DNA of 64,000 nucleotides from positions 1 through 64,000 of the forward strand of contig JAEWBS010000012.1 of NCBI GenBank assembly GCA_023391005.1. The letters are read 5' to 3'. Below, in pieces: positions 60,431 to 64,000 of the stretch. Every line of letters starts with the position of its first letter. Position 1 is the first letter of the stretch. Under the pieces are notes generated by a model. It saw nothing but the letters and a program-made list of their open reading frames with translations, searched no databases and was not told where the DNA came from. The stretch comes from Bacillota bacterium (GTDB taxonomy: Bacteria > Bacillota > Clostridia > Oscillospirales > Ruminococcaceae). Made by a program: the position numbers and the translations under genes.

Positions 60431-60459
60431 TTGATTACACATCGGAAATTGTATATAAT
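60431..60459 (+). promoter_or_regulatory. Candidate promoter of the toxin-antitoxin remnant
   Basis: TTGATT (60431-60436), 17 bases, TATAAT (60454-60459). A perfect -10 box and correct spacing; it ends only nine bases before the first ATG at 60468, so the true start of the downstream gene may lie further in. Confidence 0.5.
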
Positions 60460-60467
60460 AAGGGCAG

Positions 60468-60662
60468 ATGGGTGAACGTTATGACGATCAAAAAAACGCC
60501 GCTATTTCGCCTGAAAATAAATTGTTGACCGACCGAAAAAATACAAAAATTGTGGATGCCAAAATCACCATTTCGGCTTGCAAGGGGGCCCTGTGGCGAA
60601 ATATAACGCCAGCTAAGAAAGCCCTACTTGTTATACGACGACGACGGGACACGCAGATATGA
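60468..60662 (+). CDS. Small frame directly upstream of the zeta-toxin remnant; possible antitoxin remnant
   Basis: 64 codons, overlapping the toxin start by ATGA, which is the usual antitoxin-toxin coupling. The sequence (SPENKLLTDRKNTKIVDAKI and the Arg-rich end LLVIRRRRDTQI) does not match an antitoxin family that I know, and no ribosome site precedes the ATG. It may be an intact small antitoxin, a damaged one, or chance. Confidence 0.35.
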   Translation: MGERYDDQKNAAISPENKLLTDRKNTKIVDAKITISACKGALWRNITPAKKALLVIRRRRDTQI

Positions 60663-60957
60663 AAGATAGATTGCCAGAGGTTATTGTATTTGCCGGGCCG
60701 AATGGTTCCGGCAAAAGTACAATTACAGACGCGGTGGATCTTAACGGCTATGTTTATAATTAATGCGGATGAAATCAAAAAGGCCTTGCATTGCGACGAT
60801 ATTTTTTGCAGCCCAAATGGCGGAACAGCAAAGAAACAAATGCATAAATGGCTGTAAAACTTCGCTTTTGAAACGGTGCTTTCCACCGATAGAAATGTTC
60901 AGCCATTAAGGCGAGTTAAAGCGCAGGAGGATTTCATCAAAGCCTTGTCGAAAACCT
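60659..60957 (+). pseudogene. Zeta-toxin-like kinase gene, frameshifted and truncated
   Basis: Reading begins at ATG 60659: KDRLPEVIVFAGPNGSGKST contains a perfect zeta-type P-loop. After GYVY the frame is broken (stop at 60761-60763 region); a shift resumes INADEIKKALHCDD, and a second shift gives AAQMAEQQRNKCIN, FAFETVLSTDRNV and PLRRVKAQEDFIKAL. These pieces line up in order with the first ~95 residues of zeta-toxin kinases, including the substrate-pocket E-T-V-L-S. The rest is replaced at 60958 by a transposase remnant. It cannot make an active toxin. Confidence 0.75.
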
Positions 60958-61186
60958 TCATTTATTTCCTTGTAAAGAGTCGTTTTTACGCGTTATCTCC
61001 AATCGCTTAAGTATACTTTGAATAGCATATAACCTTACCCCCAAGGTGGCTGCAATTTCATGCTGATAGGCATCGGGGTTTAGCCATAAATTTACGCAGT
61101 TTATCCGGGTCTACTTTTCGCCATCTTCCTGTGCGCTTTTGGGGCGCTAGCTTTCCGGTCTTATTCAGCTGCGTTTTCCATTATGC
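60958..61186 (-). mobile_element. IS630-type transposase orfA remnant
   Basis: Read on the minus strand from about 61186, a frame gives QLNKTGKLAPQKRTGRWRKV then DPDKLRKFMA; after a frameshift near 61080 it resumes NPDAYQHEIAATLGVRLYAI, QSILKRLEITRKN and ends at the stop 60958. This order (linker, D-P-x-K-L, P-D-A-Y-x-x-E-I-A, K-R-L-x-I-T-R-K) is the N-terminal DNA-binding half of IS630 transposases. The DDE catalytic half is absent. Its right end stops at the zeta-toxin remnant, suggesting that the insertion or its deletion destroyed the toxin. Confidence 0.7.
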
Positions 61187-61295
61187 AGCGTGCCGACCGA
61201 TCAACCGGGGAATCCTGATAAAAAAGAGGGGAAGTCCCCGCCATAAAAAAGAACGCCGATTCCGGCCCAAACAGCAAAACCAAATCGAGGCTCAT

Positions 61296-61394
61296 ATGGA
61301 AAGCGGCTTTGATCCGCTGGGCAGCTACACCGGAGAGCCCGTCGAACTCGTCGAGCCGGGCGAAAGGCCGGCGAAGGACAGCGACGATCTCTAA
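61296..61394 (+). CDS. Very small protein, GSYTG-type (32 residues)
   Basis: ATG 61296 follows CGAGG at a good distance. The peptide has FDPLGSYTGEPVE, then a linker and an acidic end PAKDSDDL. I recall very small clostridial proteins with F-D-P-x-G-S-[YW]-T-G and a D-A-D-D-L end that have no known function; the ending here is the same type. The frame is open upstream for 55 more codons without resemblance. Too short to assign a role. Confidence 0.5.
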   Translation: MESGFDPLGSYTGEPVELVEPGERPAKDSDDL

Positions 61395-61513
61395 ACCGTT
61401 GCTCCGTCCGACAGCGCGACAATTTCTCCGGCACCTCAGTCCGATGCACCGGAGGTTTTAGGCAGGATATTTTGCGGGTGAGCGGCCCCCCGACCGGCCG
61501 CAAGGGGATCGAC

Positions 61514-63367
61514 ATGAAACAGACAAGACGTGTTCTGGTTATCCTTTTGCTGCTGCCCTCCGTCGCACTTTGGCTCTGGGCGCATGCAAACGCGCACGCC
61601 TTCGCACGCATGACGCCAGCTATCCACGACGGCGTCATGGACCTCAGCGGGTGGAAGGCCAACGGTAGCCCCAGCTTCCGGATGTCGGGCGAGTGGGAGC
61701 TCTACCCCGGCCGGTTGATGGACGCCGCCGCCATCTGCGGCAGCCCCGGCAGCCTTTTGATCAACGTGCCCTATTCACGCCAGAAAATGACGACCGACGG
61801 GCTGCCTCTCTACATATCCGACCCGGCGACCTACCGCATCCACGTCGTCAACTACCCACCCGACGTTGCGCTGGCCATTCAGGTCAGGCAGATGACATCG
61901 GCCTACCGGCTCTACATCGACGACCGGCAGATTGCTTGGAATGGTTACGACGACGACACCCGCGAGTCGCCCATCTCGGCCTACCGCTATCAGATCTCGC
62001 GTTTTTTTCCCGAGGGCGACGGCTTTGACGTCATTTTGCAGATCTACAACCAGTACGACAACAAGGGCGTTTCCCAGTGGCCCATTGTGCTGGGTACCTA
62101 CGACAATATCCGCAAAAGCGAGAAGCTCACCCCTCAGATCGACTATTTGTCGGCCGGGGTGCTGTTGGCTGTGTCGCTGTTTCTTATGATTATTTGGCTG
62201 ATGTTCCCCCGCGAGAAGGAGCTGCTGGTGCTGTGCATCTTTGGCACCGTTAAGTGCGTCCACCTGATGGTGTCCCGCGACATTCTCGTGGCCGAGCTGT
62301 TTCCCGAGATGTCGCTGATCGTCTTTCGGCAGGTCGACTACCTCGCCACCTATGGCGTGCGATTTTTGATAGCCGTCTCGATCTTCTCAATGTATCCCGC
62401 TATGTTTCCCCGTTGGTTTATGCGGTTGCTGCTGACTGTTATTCTGGGCGTCTTTCTCTACGGATGGGGCACCCCTTACCTGATGGTTTTTTCCAACGTT
62501 GCCCTCGTCTTTGACATGGTTATGGCGCTGATCTTTCTGGGCATTGTCGTCTTTCTGATCCGCGCCGTGCTCGACGGGCAGCCCAATTCCCGGTTTTTGC
62601 TGGTCTTTGTCAGCTGCATGGCGGCCATCATGTTGTCGGACTTCCAAAGCACCGAGGGGGTGCTCTATTACCTACTGGCCGACGGCGGGCTGGGCTTTGA
62701 GACGACGGCGCTGCTCGAGTGCAGCCTCATTATGCAGCGCATCAGAAAATCCCGCGCGCTCGAGCTCAGCGCGTTGCGTGGGCAGATCCAGCCCCATTTC
62801 ATCCACAACGCGCTGTCGGCTATTATCTCCATCTCGCGTCGGGATCCCTCCCGCTCACGCGAGCTGCTCATCGATTTCAGTAGCTATCTGCGCGGCAAGT
62901 TCGACTACACCAGCGTCGATTTCATTACCATCGAGCAGGAGCTTGAGCTGGTGCGGGCCTACATCGCGCTGGAGCAGGCGCGGTTTGTCGACAAATTCGA
63001 GGTCGAATACCAGATCGAGGTCGGCGGCTTTTTGCTGCCGCCGCTCCTTCTCCAGCCGCTGGTCGAAAACGCGCTGACCCACGGCCTGCGCGACCGGGAG
63101 AGCGGCGGCAAGGTTTATGTCTACGCCCTACGGGAGGGTAAAAAGGTGCGGGTCGGGGTGCGGGATAACGGCGTCGGCATCCAGCGGCAAGCCGTCCCCG
63201 ACACGCCGATGCGCCGCAGCGGTATCGGCGTACCCAACATCAATTACCGGCTGAACCGGCTGTACGGCACCGAACTGCACTATCGCGTGCCGCCCGGCGG
63301 CGGATGCGAGGCCTATATGGAGATCACCTACAGAGAGGCGGCCATCCATGCGTGTAATACTGATTGA
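61514..63367 (+). CDS. 7TM sensor histidine kinase, LytS-type
   Basis: A 617-residue membrane kinase. The N-terminus is a signal anchor (VLVILLLLPSVALWLWAHA), followed by an extracellular beta-rich domain of about 190 residues (MDLSGWKANGSPSFRMSG, WELYPGRL), resembling 7TMR-DISM extracellular domains. Seven hydrophobic segments lie at about residues 210-415. The kinase has RGQIQPHFIHNALSAIISIS (His-kinase box), LLLQPLVENALTHGL and VGVRDNGVGI. Such 7TM-DISM kinases sense ligands such as carbohydrates or carboxylates. ATG 61514 follows AAGGGGAT; 14 upstream codons are not family-like. Its partner overlaps it by 20 bases. Confidence 0.88.
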   Translation: MKQTRRVLVILLLLPSVALWLWAHANAHAFARMTPAIHDGVMDLSGWKANGSPSFRMSGEWELYPGRLMDAAAICGSPGSLLINVPYSRQKMTTDGLPLYISDPATYRIHVVNYPPDVALAIQVRQMTSAYRLYIDDRQIAWNGYDDDTRESPISAYRYQISRFFPEGDGFDVILQIYNQYDNKGVSQWPIVLGTYDNIRKSEKLTPQIDYLSAGVLLAVSLFLMIIWLMFPREKELLVLCIFGTVKCVHLMVSRDILVAELFPEMSLIVFRQVDYLATYGVRFLIAVSIFSMYPAMFPRWFMRLLLTVILGVFLYGWGTPYLMVFSNVALVFDMVMALIFLGIVVFLIRAVLDGQPNSRFLLVFVSCMAAIMLSDFQSTEGVLYYLLADGGLGFETTALLECSLIMQRIRKSRALELSALRGQIQPHFIHNALSAIISISRRDPSRSRELLIDFSSYLRGKFDYTSVDFITIEQELELVRAYIALEQARFVDKFEVEYQIEVGGFLLPPLLLQPLVENALTHGLRDRESGGKVYVYALREGKKVRVGVRDNGVGIQRQAVPDTPMRRSGIGVPNINYRLNRLYGTELHYRVPPGGGCEAYMEITYREAAIHACNTD

Positions 63368-64000
63368 TGACGAGCAGTCGACGCTCGACGAGCTCAGCTA
63401 CCTGTTTTTGCGCTACCCCGAGTTTGAAATCGCCGGGGCTTTTTCCAACCCCATCCGGGCCGTCGGGTATGTCGGAGAACTGGTCCGACAGGGGCTGGCG
63501 CTGCCCGACGTCGTCTTTCTCGACATCGACATGCCCCAGCGCAACGGGCTCGACACCGCTCTCGAGCTGCGCGGGTTGCACCCCGACATCATCATCATCT
63601 TTGTGACGGCCTACAGCTCCTACGCGCTCGAATCGTTTCGCGTCCACCCGCTCGACTACCTGCTTAAGCCTATCAAACAATCGCAGTTTGACGCCGCTGC
63701 CCAGCACATTAAAAAGCAGGTCGGCCTTATTTTGGCTAACCGGCAGATCGACAAACGGCCGCTGCGCGTGACCTGCTTCGGCCGGTTCCACATGGACGCC
63801 GGCGATACCGGCCGGGAAATCAAGTGGGGCACCCGCAGGGTCAAGGAGCTCTTTTTGTACCTCATCGATTGCAGGGGGGCGCCGGTTGGCCACGACGATC
63901 TGGCACAGGTGCTCTTTGGCGACGACAGCAAGAAAAACAGCAACAACCTCTATGTGACCGTCCACATGCTGCGCGACCTGCTCAACCGGCTTGACCCAAA
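63348..64000 (+). CDS. Response regulator with SARP-like output domain, truncated by the window end
   Basis: Starts at ATG 63348 inside the kinase gene and is open to the last base (217 codons seen). The receiver has VILIDDEQSTLDELSYLFL (acidic pocket), VVFLDIDMPQRNGLDTAL (phosphoacceptor Asp), VTAYSSYALESF and YLLKPIKQSQFD. After residue ~135 the output domain begins VTCFGRFHMDAGDTGREIKW and KELFLYLIDCRGAPV, a winged-helix start as in the SARP/BTAD group, not LytTR. Two-component SARP-type regulators are usual partners for 7TM-DISM LytS kinases in Firmicutes. The 3' end, with a possible BTAD repeat, lies outside. Confidence 0.85.
   Translation, partial: MRVILIDDEQSTLDELSYLFLRYPEFEIAGAFSNPIRAVGYVGELVRQGLALPDVVFLDIDMPQRNGLDTALELRGLHPDIIIIFVTAYSSYALESFRVHPLDYLLKPIKQSQFDAAAQHIKKQVGLILANRQIDKRPLRVTCFGRFHMDAGDTGREIKWGTRRVKELFLYLIDCRGAPVGHDDLAQVLFGDDSKKNSNNLYVTVHMLRDLLNRLDP

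Overview
This looks like a chromosomal segment of an anaerobic, probably spore-forming member of the Firmicutes (Clostridia, Oscillospiraceae-like). The pointers are strong GGAGG ribosome sites with frequent TTG and GTG starts, an oxygen-independent (CbiD/CbiG type) cobalamin pathway, [4Fe-4S] proteins, a SpoVT-like sporulation regulator fragment, HelD, and TagGH-like export genes. No RNA polymerase, ribosomal or taxonomically decisive gene is present apart from the tail of ssrA, so the assignment is by style and content.

Layout. 1-0.5 kb: 3' part of tmRNA with a terminator that folds back onto the tmRNA acceptor end. 0.5-11 kb: a LysR regulator divergent from an operon that encodes a two-cluster ferredoxin-like protein, an unknown Cys-motif protein, a tripartite tricarboxylate transporter (TctC-TctB-TctA), an Old-Yellow-Enzyme-type Fe-S flavoenzyme, an aconitase/isopropylmalate-dehydratase-like pair, and an AbrB-type membrane protein. 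It reads as uptake of a tri- or dicarboxylate, (de)hydration and C=C reduction, possibly as an electron sink. 11-18 kb: HelD, LUD protein, MscL, a small Cys-rich protein, peroxiredoxin and an HD-GYP protein, mostly single genes with their own terminators. 18.5-34.7 kb: a nearly complete late anaerobic B12 pathway in tightly overlapping genes (cbiD-L-F-G-H-J, cbiET-cbiA, cobT-U-S, a short CobU-like protein, cbiB, cobD, cbiP, btuR, cbiC). The second half is bracketed by two copies of a roughly 340-base non-coding element in opposite orientation.

35.3-40.8 kb: mobile-element genes (large serine recombinase, small protein, RepA-like ATPase, DUF6076-like protein). The recombinase reading frame runs directly into residues ~31-178 of SpoVT, which suggests integration inside spoVT. 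41-55.2 kb: a cell-surface glycan cluster (UDP-galactopyranose mutase, four glycosyltransferase domains, a TagF-like polymerase domain, dTDP-sugar and CDP-alditol-type nucleotide sugar genes, an ATP-grasp-HAD fusion, and a TagGH-like ABC exporter), ending in a strong terminator.

55.4-60.4 kb: a DcuS/CitA-type two-component system, a GltS-type glutamate:Na+ symporter and an orphan TAXI-type binding lipoprotein, plausibly a dicarboxylate/glutamate sensing and uptake unit. 60.4-61.2 kb: wreckage of a zeta-toxin gene abutting an IS630-type transposase remnant. 61.3-64 kb: a tiny conserved-looking protein, a 7TM LytS-like sensor kinase, and a response regulator with a winged-helix output domain that runs off the window end.
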